Below, in pieces: positions 41,167 through 52,200 of a stretch of DNA of 64,000 nt. The position numbers and the translations under genes were made by a program. The stretch is from Virgibacillus aidingensis. Its GTDB lineage: Bacteria > Bacillota > Bacilli > Bacillales > Amphibacillaceae. Each line of letters starts with the position of its first letter. Positions within the stretch are counted from its first letter, which is position 1. The stretch is taken from contig NZ_WIXN01000005.1 of assembly GCF_010994035.1 (NCBI RefSeq), positions 62,001 through 126,000 of the forward strand, given 5' to 3'. The notes below the pieces were generated by a model, which was given only the letters and a program-made list of their open reading frames with translations, searched no databases and was not told the DNA's origin.

Positions 41167-42042
41167 ATGTTTCGTACTGTAGAAGAGTTAGTGAAAATAG
41201 CGGAAAAGGAAAATATTTTAATCTCTGAGGTCATGATCCGGCAGGAAATGGAAGTAAAAGAGACATCACGTAAAGAAGTATTTTCCCAGATGGAAAAGAA
41301 TCTTGAAGTTATGGAAAACGCGATTGAGGAGGCACTTGAAGGCGTAAACTCTGTTACTGGTTTAACTGGGGGAGACGCTGTCTTAGTTCAAAAATACATG
41401 AAGGAAAAAACACCGCTTTCCGGAAATCTCATGCTGGATGCAGTAAGCAAGGCGATGGGGACCAATGAGGTGAATGCAGCTATGGGGACAATTTGTGCAA
41501 CCCCAACTGCCGGCAGTGCCGGGTGTGTTCCCGGGACTTTATTTGCTGTGAAAAATCAGCTGAATCCTACCCGTGAACAAATGATTCGCTTTCTGTTCAC
41601 ATCCGGTGCTTTTGGGTTTGTTGTAGCCAATAATGCGTTTATATCCGGTGCGGCCGGGGGCTGCCAGGCGGAGGTCGGTTCAGCGGGAGCTATGGCTTCA
41701 GCTGCCATTGTGGAAATGGCTGGAGGCACACCACAGCAATCTGCAGATGCATTTGCTATCACATTAAAAAACATGCTTGGGTTGGTATGTGATCCGGTCG
41801 CCGGTTTAGTAGAGGTGCCTTGTGTAAAACGAAACGCTGCAGGTTCATCTCTGGCCATCGTTTCCGCGGATCTTGCGCTTGCCGGAGTTACAAGCCGGAT
41901 TCCATGTGATGAGGTAATAGGAGCTATGTACCGAATTGGAAAACAAATGCCTTCGAGCCTGCGTGAAACCGGGGAAGGCGGGCTTGCTGATACGCCAACA
42001 GGCCGGCTGCTGAAAGAAAAAATCTTTGGAATGACAGTGTAG
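41167..42042 (+). CDS. sdaAA: L-serine dehydratase, alpha subunit (iron-sulfur)
   Basis: 291 residues. It carries the catalytic [4Fe-4S] cluster. The conserved cysteines are in ICATPTAGSAGCVPG (near 110), GLVCDPVAGLVEVPCVKRNA (near 205-220) and RIPCDE. AAAGGAGGGGG precedes the ATG. Two-gene arrangement is typical of Firmicutes. Confidence 0.96.
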   Translation: MFRTVEELVKIAEKENILISEVMIRQEMEVKETSRKEVFSQMEKNLEVMENAIEEALEGVNSVTGLTGGDAVLVQKYMKEKTPLSGNLMLDAVSKAMGTNEVNAAMGTICATPTAGSAGCVPGTLFAVKNQLNPTREQMIRFLFTSGAFGFVVANNAFISGAAGGCQAEVGSAGAMASAAIVEMAGGTPQQSADAFAITLKNMLGLVCDPVAGLVEVPCVKRNAAGSSLAIVSADLALAGVTSRIPCDEVIGAMYRIGKQMPSSLRETGEGGLADTPTGRLLKEKIFGMTV

Positions 42043-42056
42043 AAAGAGGGATCAGG

Positions 42057-44090
42057 TTGCTGAGTAATGCTGTATCAACGGTTAAAGGAGTAGGGGAAAA
42101 ATTAGCAGAAGATTTGGCTGCAATGCATATATTAACAGTAGATGACTTATTGCATTATTTTCCTTATAAATATGATGTTTATGAAATTAAACCGCTTAGC
42201 GAATTAATTCATGATGATAAAGTAACCATTGAGGGAAGGGTTGTATCGGAACCTTCCCTTACCTTTTACGGCAGAAAAAAATCACGTCTGTCCTTTACGG
42301 TGGAAGTAGAAAATATTGCTGTAAAAGCTGTCATGTTTAACCGTGCTTTTGCCAAAAAGCAAATAAATAAAGATGATATCTTCACGCTTACCGGGAAATG
42401 GGATGCACATAGACTGCAGATCACGGTTAGCAACTATAAAAAAGGCGAGGCAGAGCGTGATAAAACAATCAATCCTGTTTATTCAGTCAGGGGCAATGTA
42501 ACAAATTTTAAATTAAAAAAAGTGATAAAAAATGCCATTAGCCAATATGGGGAACACATACATGAGATGCTGCCGCAAGGATATTTAAGTAACTATAAAC
42601 TGCCAAATAGGCGGAATGCCATTAAAACGATGCATTTTCCCCCTGACCGAATTTACCTGAAACATGCCAGGAGAAGGTTTATTTACGAAGAGTTTTTACT
42701 ATTTCAATTAAAAATGCAAATGCTGAGAAAGCAGATTAGAGAACAGACTATAGGAAATGCCCAGTTGTTTGACGCTGAAAAAACAAAAGCATTTATTGAA
42801 TCTTTTCCATTCCGTTTAACCCAGGCGCAACATAAAGCATTAACGCAAATTTTGCATGATATGAAATCACCGTACAGGATGAATCGGCTGCTCCAGGGGG
42901 ATGTGGGGTCGGGAAAAACAGCTGTAGCCGCAATATGTCTTTATGCGGCAGTAACTGCAGGGAAGCAGGGAGCATTGATGGTACCTACGGAAATACTGGC
43001 TGAACAGCATTTTCAGAGTTTGACAGAGTTGTTTGGGGGCAAAGCAAATATTGCATTGTTAACCGGTTCAGTAAAAGGGAAAAGAAGAAAAGAAATACTC
43101 CAAGCAGTTGAAAATCATGATGTGCATATTGTGATAGGTACACATGCTCTCATCCAGGAAGATGTCTATTTCGATGACTTAGGCACGGTAATCGTAGATG
43201 AACAGCACCGGTTTGGTGTGAACCAGAGGAGAGAATTAAGGGATAAAGGCCTGGATCCTGATGTATTATTTATGACAGCGACACCTATACCGCGGACCCT
43301 GGCGATCACCGCATTTGGGGATATGGATGTTTCCGTAATTGATGAAATGCCTGCAGGGAGAAAAGAAATTGACACCTACTGGGTAAAAGAAAACATGCTT
43401 GAACGGGTTTTGCAATTTATACAAAAGAGACTGGCAAATGGGGAACAAGCTTACGTTATTTGTCCGCTGATAGAGGAATCGGATAAATTGGATATTCAAA
43501 ACGCCGTTGATTTGTATGATCAGCTAACAGACTATTTTCAATCCAATACAAATGTCGGGCTCATGCATGGAAGGCTGCCTGCAGATGAAAAAGAATCCAT
43601 CATGAAACAGTTTACGGAAAATGATATTCAAATTCTTGTCTCAACAACTGTGGTGGAAGTAGGAGTCAATGTGCCTAATGCAACAGTAATGTTAATTTAT
43701 GATGCAGACCGATTTGGTCTGGCCCAGCTGCACCAGCTGAGAGGGAGAGTCGGCAGAGGCGATCAACAGAGCTATTGTATTTTAATCTCAGATCCAAAAG
43801 GTGAAGTAGGAAAAGAACGAATGCGAATTATGACAGAAACGAATAACGGTTTTGAACTGGCTGAAAAAGATTTGCAGCTTAGAGGTCCCGGCGACTTTTT
43901 TGGAAAGAAACAAAGCGGCATTCCTGAATTTCAAGTTGCCGATATGATTCATGATTATCGTGCATTGGAGCAGGCCCGCAAGGACGCAGAAGAAATAATC
44001 GCGTTAAACCTGCTGGAAGAAGATGAAACATATCATTCCCTTCAGAAGATTATTGAAAATGATCTCTCACTAACAGAAAAATTGGATTAG
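42057..44090 (+). CDS. recG: ATP-dependent DNA helicase RecG
   Basis: 677 residues starting at TTG after AGAGGGATCAGG. RecG remodels branched DNA and stalled forks. The N-terminal wedge/OB domain (about 50-150) binds the junction. The helicase core has Walker A GDVGSGKTAVAA near 282, DEQHRFG near 380, MTATPIPRTLA, and motif VI QLRGRVGRGDQQSYC; the TRG motif region ends LRGPGDFFGKKQSG. It sits upstream of fapR but ends before the fapR promoter. Confidence 0.97.
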   Translation: MLSNAVSTVKGVGEKLAEDLAAMHILTVDDLLHYFPYKYDVYEIKPLSELIHDDKVTIEGRVVSEPSLTFYGRKKSRLSFTVEVENIAVKAVMFNRAFAKKQINKDDIFTLTGKWDAHRLQITVSNYKKGEAERDKTINPVYSVRGNVTNFKLKKVIKNAISQYGEHIHEMLPQGYLSNYKLPNRRNAIKTMHFPPDRIYLKHARRRFIYEEFLLFQLKMQMLRKQIREQTIGNAQLFDAEKTKAFIESFPFRLTQAQHKALTQILHDMKSPYRMNRLLQGDVGSGKTAVAAICLYAAVTAGKQGALMVPTEILAEQHFQSLTELFGGKANIALLTGSVKGKRRKEILQAVENHDVHIVIGTHALIQEDVYFDDLGTVIVDEQHRFGVNQRRELRDKGLDPDVLFMTATPIPRTLAITAFGDMDVSVIDEMPAGRKEIDTYWVKENMLERVLQFIQKRLANGEQAYVICPLIEESDKLDIQNAVDLYDQLTDYFQSNTNVGLMHGRLPADEKESIMKQFTENDIQILVSTTVVEVGVNVPNATVMLIYDADRFGLAQLHQLRGRVGRGDQQSYCILISDPKGEVGKERMRIMTETNNGFELAEKDLQLRGPGDFFGKKQSGIPEFQVADMIHDYRALEQARKDAEEIIALNLLEEDETYHSLQKIIENDLSLTEKLD

Positions 44091-44098
44091 CCGGGGAC

Positions 44099-44127
44099 TT
44101 GCATTAATAAAAATGGTATTATATATT
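44099..44127 (+). promoter_or_regulatory. Promoter of the fapR-plsX-fabD-fabG operon
   Basis: TTGCAT (44099-44104), 17 bases and TATATT (44122-44127). The start of transcription would fall inside the FapR operator. Confidence 0.78.
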
Positions 44128-44131
44128 ACTA

Positions 44132-44148
44132 TTAGTACCAAGTGCTAA
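44132..44148 (+). promoter_or_regulatory. FapR operator
   Basis: TTAGTACCAAGTGCTAA is a 17-bp inverted repeat that fits the FapR consensus (TTAGTACC followed by a CTAA half). It begins five bases after the -10 and covers the expected transcription start. FapR bound here would block the promoter; malonyl-CoA releases it. Confidence 0.88.
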
Positions 44149-44183
44149 AACAGAATATATATCATGGTTGGACGGTGTCTGAT

Positions 44184-44765
44184 ATGAAAAGAACGAAAGC
44201 GGAACGTCAGCAATTATTAAAAGCTACCATTGAAGAGACGCCTTTTATCACAGATGAGGAACTGGCAAGTAAATTTGATGTGAGCATTCAGACTATACGT
44301 CTGGACAGAATGGAATTATCCATTCCGGAATTACGGCAAAGAATTAAATCAGTGGCAACAAATCAGTGGAACGAGACAGTAAAAGCTTTACCATTGGAAG
44401 AGGTCATCGGGGAGATTATTGATTTGGAATTGGACAATCGGGCCATCTCTATTTTGGACATAGGTAAAGAGCATGTTTTTTCACGTAATAAAATTGCTCG
44501 CGGCCATCATTTATTTGCCCAGGCTAATTCACTGGCTGTAGCTGTGATTAACGATGAACTGGCTTTGACGGTGAAATCAGAACTGAAATTCACAAGGCAG
44601 GTTACTGAAGGAGAAAGAGTCGTTGCTAAAGCGGCTGTGACGGGAAAAAATTCAAAAGGGTTAACAATGGTCGAAGTAACCAGCTTTGTGGACCAGGAAA
44701 AAGTGTTTACAGGGATGTTCCAGATGTATCAATCCAATGAACGAAAAAAGGAGCAGGTTAAATGA
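44184..44765 (+). CDS. fapR: Malonyl-CoA-responsive repressor of lipid synthesis FapR
   Basis: 193 residues from the ATG at 44184, which gives the family N-terminus [16 protein letters not shown]; the in-frame ATG at 44142 lies inside the operator. A DeoR-type helix-turn-helix ([19 protein letters not shown]) is followed by a hot-dog thioesterase-like domain that binds malonyl-CoA ([17 protein letters not shown]). The ribosome binding site is weak (GGACGGTG). It represses its own operon and other fab genes. It overlaps plsX by four bases. Confidence 0.96.
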   Translation: MKRTKAERQQLLKATIEETPFITDEELASKFDVSIQTIRLDRMELSIPELRQRIKSVATNQWNETVKALPLEEVIGEIIDLELDNRAISILDIGKEHVFSRNKIARGHHLFAQANSLAVAVINDELALTVKSELKFTRQVTEGERVVAKAAVTGKNSKGLTMVEVTSFVDQEKVFTGMFQMYQSNERKKEQVK

Positions 44766-45757
44766 AATTAGCAATTGATGCTATGGGGGGGGACCATGCC
44801 CCAAAAGAAATTGTACTTGGTTCCATGGATGCCTTATCTGAAATGAATGATCTACATATAACCTTGTACGGAGACGAAAATAAAATTGATCAATATGTGA
44901 CAAATGAGAAAAACCTGGACATTGTTCATACCAATGAAGTGATAACGGCAGATGATGAACCAGTAAAGGCAGTAAGAAGGAAGAAAAATGCCTCTCTGGT
45001 CTTAATGGCGCAGGCTGTAAAAGAAAATAAAGTGGATGCATGTATATCAGCCGGAAATACGGGAGCATTAATGAGTGCAGGTTTATTTGTGGTTGGAAGA
45101 ATAACAGGAATTGAGCGTCCAGCTTTAAGCCCCACGCTCCCTACCATTGACGGTAAAGGCTTTCTGCTTTTGGATGTAGGAGCAAATGTGGAAGCAAAAG
45201 CCAGTCATTTATTGCAATATGGATTAATGGGGTCTATCTACACAGAAAAAGTGCGTTCCATTGCCAATCCGACCGTAGGGCTTTTGAATGTTGGGACAGA
45301 AGATGGAAAAGGAAATGAATTAACGAAAAAAGCATTTACGCTGATGAAAAATGCACCAATTAATTTTATCGGCAATGTGGAAGCAAGGGATTTGTTTGAT
45401 GGGGCAGCAGATGTAGTTGTCACAGATGGCTTCAGCGGAAATATAGCATTAAAGACAATTGAAGGAACTGCAGCCACCATGTTTTCCTTATTAAAGGAAA
45501 CTTTTACATCCTCATTGAAGACCAAAATTGCTGCCGGAATGGTGAAAAGTGATTTGAAAACATTGAAAAATAAGCTGGACTACTCAGAATACGGCGGTGC
45601 TGGACTATTCGGACTTGCAGCACCTGTAATTAAAGCCCACGGTTCATCAAACAGAAGGGCACTATATAATGCAATCAGACAGGCTTCCCACATGGTGGAG
45701 TATAATGTAACAGAAACCATAAAGGAAACAGTGGAAAAATTGGATGGAGGGAAATAA
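44762..45757 (+). CDS. plsX: Phosphate acyltransferase PlsX
   Basis: 331 residues. It converts acyl-ACP to acyl-phosphate, the donor for PlsY in phospholipid synthesis. The N-terminus [26 protein letters not shown], and the C-terminal [19 protein letters not shown] are family hallmarks. AAGGAGCAGGTTA precedes the ATG. The stop is immediately followed by fabD. Confidence 0.97.
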   Translation: MKLAIDAMGGDHAPKEIVLGSMDALSEMNDLHITLYGDENKIDQYVTNEKNLDIVHTNEVITADDEPVKAVRRKKNASLVLMAQAVKENKVDACISAGNTGALMSAGLFVVGRITGIERPALSPTLPTIDGKGFLLLDVGANVEAKASHLLQYGLMGSIYTEKVRSIANPTVGLLNVGTEDGKGNELTKKAFTLMKNAPINFIGNVEARDLFDGAADVVVTDGFSGNIALKTIEGTAATMFSLLKETFTSSLKTKIAAGMVKSDLKTLKNKLDYSEYGGAGLFGLAAPVIKAHGSSNRRALYNAIRQASHMVEYNVTETIKETVEKLDGGK

Positions 45758-46696
45758 ATGAAAAAATTAGCTTTTATGTTCCCCGGGCAAGGTTCCCAGG
45801 AGCCTGGCATGGGAAAGAGTTTTTACCATCAGGATGCCAGTATCAAGCGTATTTACGATGAAGCAAATCAGCTGTTAAATAAAGATATAACAAGGCTTAT
45901 GTTTGAAGGTCCTGCTGATGTATTGACAGAAACTGAAAATGCCCAGCCTGCGCTGCTTCTGTCAAGTATAGCAATACATACATTATTATTAAAAGAAGAA
46001 ATTCAGCCTGTGATGACAGTGGGCCACAGCCTTGGAGAATACAGCGCACTGGTTGCCGCAGGTTCCTTATCACTTGAGGAAGCATTACCTCTCGTTGCAA
46101 CAAGAGGGAAGTTAATGGAAGAAGCATTTCCAAAAGGGCAGGGAACCATGGCTGCTGTACTTGGAATGAAACAAGGTGAAATTGAAAGTGTAATTGAGAA
46201 AGTAGAAAACGGTGCGGTAGATCTGGCCAATATTAATTGTCCTGGTCAAATTGTTATATCCGGTGCCAAGGAAGGAATAGAAGAAGCAAAAGATTTGCTG
46301 AAGGAAGCAGGTGCCAAGCGCGTACTTCCATTGAATGTAAGCGGTCCTTTTCATTCAAGATTAATGAAATCCGCAAATGAAGCTTTTGCAGAACATCTAA
46401 ATAAAGTAACGATCAGGGATGCATCCATTCCTGTATATGCAAATGTTTCCGCACAACCGGTAACGGACCATAAAGAGATAAAGGACTTATTAATTAAGCA
46501 ATTATATTCACCCGTTCGATTTGAGGAGTCCATACGGAATATGATGGAAAGCGAAGTGGATGCATTTGTGGAGATTGGCAATGGTAAAGTATTAAGCGGT
46601 CTGGTCAAGAAGATTAACAGACGAACGAAAACTTTTGCCGTCCAGGATATAGATTCCTTGAATGAGTTTATAAGATGGAATAAGGAGGAAACGTGA
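45758..46696 (+). CDS. fabD: Malonyl-CoA:ACP transacylase
   Basis: 312 residues. It loads malonate onto acyl carrier protein. The nucleophile serine is in [15 protein letters not shown] near residue 91, the catalytic histidine in SGPFHSRLM near 200, and the N-terminal motif is [13 protein letters not shown]. It directly follows plsX, and its stop overlaps the fabG start. Confidence 0.97.
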   Translation: MKKLAFMFPGQGSQEPGMGKSFYHQDASIKRIYDEANQLLNKDITRLMFEGPADVLTETENAQPALLLSSIAIHTLLLKEEIQPVMTVGHSLGEYSALVAAGSLSLEEALPLVATRGKLMEEAFPKGQGTMAAVLGMKQGEIESVIEKVENGAVDLANINCPGQIVISGAKEGIEEAKDLLKEAGAKRVLPLNVSGPFHSRLMKSANEAFAEHLNKVTIRDASIPVYANVSAQPVTDHKEIKDLLIKQLYSPVRFEESIRNMMESEVDAFVEIGNGKVLSGLVKKINRRTKTFAVQDIDSLNEFIRWNKEET

Positions 46697-47436
46697 TGCT
46701 GAAAGGAAAAAATGCACTTGTTACCGGTTCGTCCCGGGGGATTGGCAGAGCGATTGCATTGGAGCTTGCAAAACAAGGTGCCAATGTTGCTGTTAATTAT
46801 GCGGGAAGTGAAGAAAAAGCCCGGAAAGTTGTGGAAGAAATTGAGCATTTGGGTGTCAAAGCAATTAAAATACAGGCCGATGTTTCCGATGAAGCAGATG
46901 TAAAAGCCATGATCAAAAAAGTGATCAATGAATTCGGATCAGTGGATATTCTTGTTAATAACGCAGGGGCAAATAAAGATAACTTAATAATGAGAATGAA
47001 AGAGGAAGATTTTGACCATGTGATTAATACAAATCTGAAGGGTGTCTTTTTATGCACTAAAGCTGCTGCAAGGCACATGATGAAGCAAAGGGCGGGTAAA
47101 ATAGTGAATGTTGCCTCCATCGTCGGTGTGAGCGGAAATGCCGGACAAGCAAATTATGTCGCAGCAAAGGCCGGCGTAATCGGTTTGACAAAAACGACCG
47201 CAAAAGAGTTTGCCACACGTAATATTCAGGTTAATGCAGTCGCACCGGGGTTCATATCCACAGATATGACAGATGCTCTTTCAGAAGAACAGCAGCAGGC
47301 TATGCTGGCCATGATTCCGCTGGAAAAATTCGGTCAGCCGGAGGATGTTGCCAAAACTGTTCGCTTCCTTGCATCTAGTGATTCCGATTATATTACCGGA
47401 CAAACGCTACACATCGATGGCGGCATGGTAATGTGA
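46696..47436 (+). CDS. fabG: 3-oxoacyl-ACP reductase
   Basis: 246 residues from the ATG at 46696, which has AAGGAGG at seven bases; a GTG at 46693 is closer than usual. An NADPH-dependent short-chain dehydrogenase with the [12 protein letters not shown] cofactor loop, NNAG motif and the Ser-Tyr-Lys triad (NVASIVG, YVAAKAG). It performs the first reduction of fatty acid elongation. It overlaps fabD by one base. Confidence 0.97.
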   Translation: MLKGKNALVTGSSRGIGRAIALELAKQGANVAVNYAGSEEKARKVVEEIEHLGVKAIKIQADVSDEADVKAMIKKVINEFGSVDILVNNAGANKDNLIMRMKEEDFDHVINTNLKGVFLCTKAAARHMMKQRAGKIVNVASIVGVSGNAGQANYVAAKAGVIGLTKTTAKEFATRNIQVNAVAPGFISTDMTDALSEEQQQAMLAMIPLEKFGQPEDVAKTVRFLASSDSDYITGQTLHIDGGMVM

Positions 47437-47463
47437 CAGAAGAACAGCAATTTTATTTATGGC

Positions 47464-47492
47464 TTGTATGATGTAACCAAAAAGTTTATATT
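47464..47492 (+). promoter_or_regulatory. Promoter of acpP
   Basis: TTGTAT (47464-47469), 17 bases and TATATT (47487-47492), 22 bases before the acpP start. It allows extra expression of this abundant protein apart from the fapR operon. Confidence 0.65.
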
Positions 47493-47513
47493 ACTTGAAG
47501 GGAGGTGAATGGA

Positions 47514-47753
47514 ATGGCAAATGATGTGTTTGAGCGTGTAAAAGGTATTATTGTAGATCGTCTTGATGTGGATGAATCAAAAGTGACATTGGAAGCGTCT
47601 TTTAAGGATGATCTGGAAGCAGATTCTTTAGACGTAGTGGAGCTTGTCATGGAACTGGAAGACGAGTTCGATATGGAAATTGCCGATGAAGAAGCAGAAA
47701 AAATCAATACAGTGGGTGACGCTGTTGATTACATAAACAGCACCCAGGGCTAA
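47514..47753 (+). CDS. acpP: Acyl carrier protein
   Basis: 79 residues from the ATG at 47514, after GGGAGGTGAATGGA. The protein is acidic; the serine that receives 4'-phosphopantetheine is S38 in [13 protein letters not shown]. It carries growing acyl chains for the Fab enzymes and PlsX encoded just upstream. Position between fabG and rnc is standard for Bacilli. Confidence 0.98.
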   Translation: MANDVFERVKGIIVDRLDVDESKVTLEASFKDDLEADSLDVVELVMELEDEFDMEIADEEAEKINTVGDAVDYINSTQG

Positions 47754-47760
47754 CATGTTT

Positions 47761-47784
47761 AAAGTCTCGCTAAAGCGGGACTTT
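47761..47784 (+). terminator. Weak terminator or processing hairpin between acpP and rnc
   Basis: Stem AAAGTC-T-CGC / GCG-G-GACTTT with loop TAAA, then CTGTTTCTT. The T run is broken, so partial read-through into rnc is likely. Confidence 0.6.
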
Positions 47785-47816
47785 CTGTTTCTTCGCTGTC
47801 AGGAGGTGAATGTAAA

Positions 47817-48503
47817 ATGAATATGCAGCAATTGGAAAACCAGTTTAACATGAAATTTAAAAATCATGCTTTAATCAAACAGGCTTTTACCCATTCATCT
47901 TATGTGAATGAGCATCGTGGTAAATCTTTTTCAGATAATGAGCGTTTGGAATTTTTAGGAGACGCCGTGCTGGAATTGGGTGTATCCCAATTTCTGTTCC
48001 GAAGTCATAAAAATATGCCTGAGGGGGAAATGACAAAATTGCGGGCAGCTATCGTTTGTGAACCATCACTTTACAGCTTTGCTGTTTCTCTTCATTTCGG
48101 TGAATATATTTTACTGGGAAAAGGGGAAGAACAGACGGGCGGCCGCAGTCGTCCAGCCTTACTGGCAGATGTTTTTGAAGCTTTTCTTGGCGCTGTTTAT
48201 TTGGATCAGGGCTTCGACAAAGCCCTTGAGTTCCTTGAATCGCATGTATTCCCAAAAATAACCGACGGTGCTTTTTCGCATGAGATGGATTATAAAACAC
48301 AGCTTCAGGAATTGGTGCAGCAGTCCGGCAAGCAGTCTGTCGATTATCAAATTGTCGAGGAGAAGGGTCCTGCCCATGAGAAAACTTTTTTAGCCCAGGT
48401 TATGATCAAAGACAGGGTTTTAGGATCAGGGGAAGGGAAGTCAAAAAAAGAAGCGGAACAGCGTGCTGCAAAAAAAGCGATGGATCGTTATAAATATTCC
48501 TGA
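47817..48503 (+). CDS. rnc: Ribonuclease III
   Basis: 228 residues. It cleaves double-stranded RNA in rRNA maturation and scRNA processing. The catalytic signature [14 protein letters not shown] is near residues 41-54 and a second acidic site [13 protein letters not shown] near 120; the C-terminal double-stranded RNA-binding domain spans about 155-226 ([18 protein letters not shown]). AGGAGGTGAATGTAAA precedes the ATG. Confidence 0.97.
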   Translation: MNMQQLENQFNMKFKNHALIKQAFTHSSYVNEHRGKSFSDNERLEFLGDAVLELGVSQFLFRSHKNMPEGEMTKLRAAIVCEPSLYSFAVSLHFGEYILLGKGEEQTGGRSRPALLADVFEAFLGAVYLDQGFDKALEFLESHVFPKITDGAFSHEMDYKTQLQELVQQSGKQSVDYQIVEEKGPAHEKTFLAQVMIKDRVLGSGEGKSKKEAEQRAAKKAMDRYKYS

Positions 48504-48552
48504 GCAGGTAAATACTTTAATGAGCGTACCGCGAACGAAGCTTTTTTAACAG

Positions 48553-48599
48553 AAAAAACCATCAAAGACTGCATACATGACAGCCATGATGGTTTTTTC
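48553..48599 (+). terminator. Terminator after rnc
   Basis: Stem AACCATCA (48557-48564) / TGATGGTT (48587-48594) with a 22-base loop, then TTTTTT. Confidence 0.85.
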
Positions 48600-48750
48600 C
48601 TCAGGAATAAAAGTGCAAGCGCCTGTTTAGCGACGTACGGACTGTGCCTGGATCAGCCGCCGGGGCTGTGCTGAATGTTCTCCCTGCCGTAATTATCCCG
48701 CTGGTCACTGGGTAATAGAGCTAAAAGCAGCCTTCTAAAAAAAATATGGA

Positions 48751-48972
48751 TTACTTCCGGACAGAACGCAATTCCTCTATAAATGCCTGTGTTTCCGAAG
48801 CACTTAAGCTGCCTTTATTTATAATCATCTCATACATGAGTTTTAATTCATCATATTTTTCCAGATCATAATCTTCCGGGTCCATTAAGGAGCGGTTTGC
48901 TACCCCCAATCGATCAGCTAATTCTTCCAGTATTATTTTCATATTCTGTTCTGTAGGCTGTTCCAAATTCAT
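48751..48972 (-). CDS. DUF1128 family small protein (YfkK-like)
   Basis: 73 residues, start ATG at 48972 after AGAGGTGCTAGA. The sequence NMKIILEELADRLGVANRSLM and the end SASETQAFIEELRSVRK fit the DUF1128 family, whose member in B. subtilis is yfkK at a different chromosomal place. The function is unknown; the protein looks entirely helical, acidic and soluble. It is an insertion between rnc and smc relative to the usual order and is read against its neighbours. Confidence 0.8.
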   Translation of the reverse strand: MNLEQPTEQNMKIILEELADRLGVANRSLMDPEDYDLEKYDELKLMYEMIINKGSLSASETQAFIEELRSVRK

Positions 48973-49099
48973 TCTAGCACCTCTTTTTAAACGTTTATCG
49001 TGTTTTTTAAACTAGTTATTTTTTATGATAGCACAAATTTCTTTCTTACCCTACAGTTAATTTAATTTTATTTGTTGCAAACGAACATCATTTAAAATA

Positions 49100-49130
49100 T
49101 TGTCCGGAAAAGATGTAATCGGTGTATAAT
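49100..49130 (+). promoter_or_regulatory. Possible promoter of smc
   Basis: TATAAT at 49125-49130 with TTGTCC 19 bases upstream (49100-49105). The spacer is longer than optimal. Confidence 0.45.
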
Positions 49131-49247
49131 TGTACATTAGTGTCTATACGCCTTTACACCCTTTATGATAAAATAAAGCAGTATATACAGGATAACAATG
49201 ACAATCATGAAATGAAATAGATTTGTTTTTTCAGTAGGAGAATGAAT

Positions 49248-52200
49248 ATGTATCTTAAACAATTGGAAAGTGTTGGGTTTAAATCTTTTGCTGAGCGAAT
49301 CCGGGTTGATTTTGTGCCGGGGGTTACAGCTGTAGTAGGTCCAAATGGCAGCGGCAAAAGCAATATAACGGATGCGATTCGCTGGGTGCTTGGAGAGCAG
49401 TCGGCAAAATCGCTGCGCGGTTCCAAAATGGAAGACATTATATTTCAGGGAAGCGATTCGAGAAAGCCGTTAAATGTAGCTGAAGTTACATTGACATTGG
49501 ATAATCAGGACGGAAATTTAGCTGTGAATTATGCAGAAGTCAGTGTGACAAGAAGAGTTTACCGTTCCGGTGAGAGTGAATTTTTTATAAACAAGCAGCC
49601 CTGCCGATTAAAAGATATCGTCGATTTATTTATGGACTCGGGTATGGGACGGGAAGCTTTTTCCATTATCAGTCAGGGAAAAGTAGAAGAGATATTAAGT
49701 TCCAAAGCGGAAGAACGCCGAACGATTTTTGAAGAAGCTGCCGGTGTTCTTAAATACAAACAAAGAAAAAAGAAAGCTGAATATAAGTTGGAAGAAACCC
49801 AGGAAAATTTAAACAGGGTGGAAGATATTATCTATGAAATTGAACAGCAAAGAGCTCCCCTGGAGCAGCAGGCAGAAACAGCTGCTAGGTACTTAGACTT
49901 AAAAGACAAATTGAAAGAACAGGAAATAGCGCTCCTTATTGCTGAAATCGAATTGCTTCATCATGAATGGAAAACATTATTGGACGAGCTTGAAGAAGAA
50001 AAAATGGAAGAAATGAATTGGAAGTCAAAGATTCAGAGAAAAGACTCCAATTTGGAAAATGAACGGAATGAAATACAGAAGCTGGATGATGAAATTGCAG
50101 TACTTCAATCGAAGCTGGTTACGATTACAGAAGAACTGGAAAAATCGGAGGGAAAGAAAAACCTGTTTAATGAACGGACAAAGCATATAACCGAAAACAG
50201 GGAAAAACTTCAATCCCAGCAGCAGGAAAGTGCTGCAAAAATTGAAAAACTGCAGCATGTAATAAAAGAGGAAAATCAGAAGCTGAGCCATCTTAAGGAA
50301 GGAAAGACGGAGTCACAAAAAAAAGTAAAAGAACTCGAAAAAATGCTGTCGTTAAGGGAAGATGAAATTTCTGATGAAATCGAAAACCTTAAAAGTGAAT
50401 ATATTGAGCAGTTAAATCAACAGGCTGCAATGCGTAATGAAAAACAGTCCGTCATACAGCAAATAGATCAGCTGAAAGCCAAAAGAGACAGCAACAGGAG
50501 AAAATTTAATGAGCTGCTTTTATCTAAAGAGAATTTAACCAAAAAAGAAGCCAGGGTGAAAGAATATGTTGAGAAACAGGAAGCGCTTCTTTCAGACAAG
50601 GAATCGGACGTCATAAGATTGAAAGAGGAACTGGATGAGAAAAGGGAACTGTATCAAACCGCCCAGGCAAAATTATATGAGGGTTATCAATATATTGAAA
50701 AACTTAGTGCCAGAAAGGAAATGCTAAAAGAATTGAAAGATGACTTCCATGGTTATTTTCAGGGAGTCAAGGCAGTTCTGAAAGCCAGAGATGAAAAACA
50801 GCTGAATCACATTTACGGCGCAGTCATTGAGCTTATAGATGTGCCGAAAGCATATCTTTCGGCAATTGAAACAACGCTGGGAGGGCAGGCACAGCATATC
50901 ATTGTAAATAATGATGAGACTGCCAGAAAGGCAATATCCTGGCTGAAGAAAACGAATAATGGAAGAGCTACTTTTCTTCCGCTTGTCTCCCTTCAGGAGC
51001 GCAGGATTCCGGGGAATATAATATCGCAAGTCGAGGGGCATCCGGGTTTTATAGGAATTGCTTCAGAGCTGGTTCAAACAAATAGTTTATACAAGAAGGC
51101 AATGAACCACCTGGCAGGCAATGTGATCATTGCAAAATCGTTAAAAGATGCAAATCATATAGCCAAAATCGTTATGCGTAAATACCGTATTGTTACACTT
51201 GATGGTGATGTGGTAAGTCCGGGAGGGGCAATGAGCGGCGGCGCCAGAAAAAAATCAAACCAATCTTCCCTCTTTACCCGTGAAAAAGATTTGACTGAAA
51301 TAACGGAGAAACTGACAGATTATAAACGAAATATACATTCATTTGAAGAAAAGCTGAAAACTAGAGAAACTAAAATTTCCGAACTGGACCATTTGCTTAA
51401 AGCGGAGGAAGCCAATATCCCGCCTCTGGAACAAGAATTACAGGAGATGCGGTCCAATTATGCCGATATAAGAATGAAAAAAGAGTCCCTGATGGAGAAT
51501 ATAAAATTATATGAACAGGAAAAGAATCAGTTTGAAGAAGAAAGTGAACAATTAACCGGAAGAGATCAAGCATTATCGAATAACCTGAAAGAAATGAAAC
51601 ATACATTAGCATCCATTGAAGAAAATATTGAAAGATTGTCAAATCAGGAAGAAGAATTTAAAAAGAATTATGAGCAGTTACAGCACGATTTTCACAAAGA
51701 ACAAGTAACCCTTGCTGAACTGGATGAAAGGTTAAAGGCCCAGCAGGAAAAAACAGATGCTAATCAGGCACAGCTGAATGAACTGAATATGCAATATCAA
51801 AAATACACGAATGATTTGGAAGAATTAAAGACAATACATGAAAAAGAAGAAACAATAGAGGAAATAGAAGAAAGGATTTCCCTAAAGAAAAATGAAAAGC
51901 AGGATTTGACTTATTCCATACAGGATAAGCGTTCCCAGCGTGCAGAACGATCACAATTATTGCAGGACCAGGAAAGAGAACTAAAAGAAGAAAATAAAAA
52001 CCACCAAGCTTTCCAAAAAAAGATCCAGCAAAAAGAAGTAAAGACGAACCGGCTTGATGTCGATTTGGAAAACCGGTTGTCCCATCTGCAAACGGAATAT
52101 ACCATGACATTTGAAAAAGCACAGCTGACCTATACAAAAGCAGAAGATATGGAAGCTGCCAAAATAAATGTAAATGACCTGAAACAAAGGATAGAACAGC

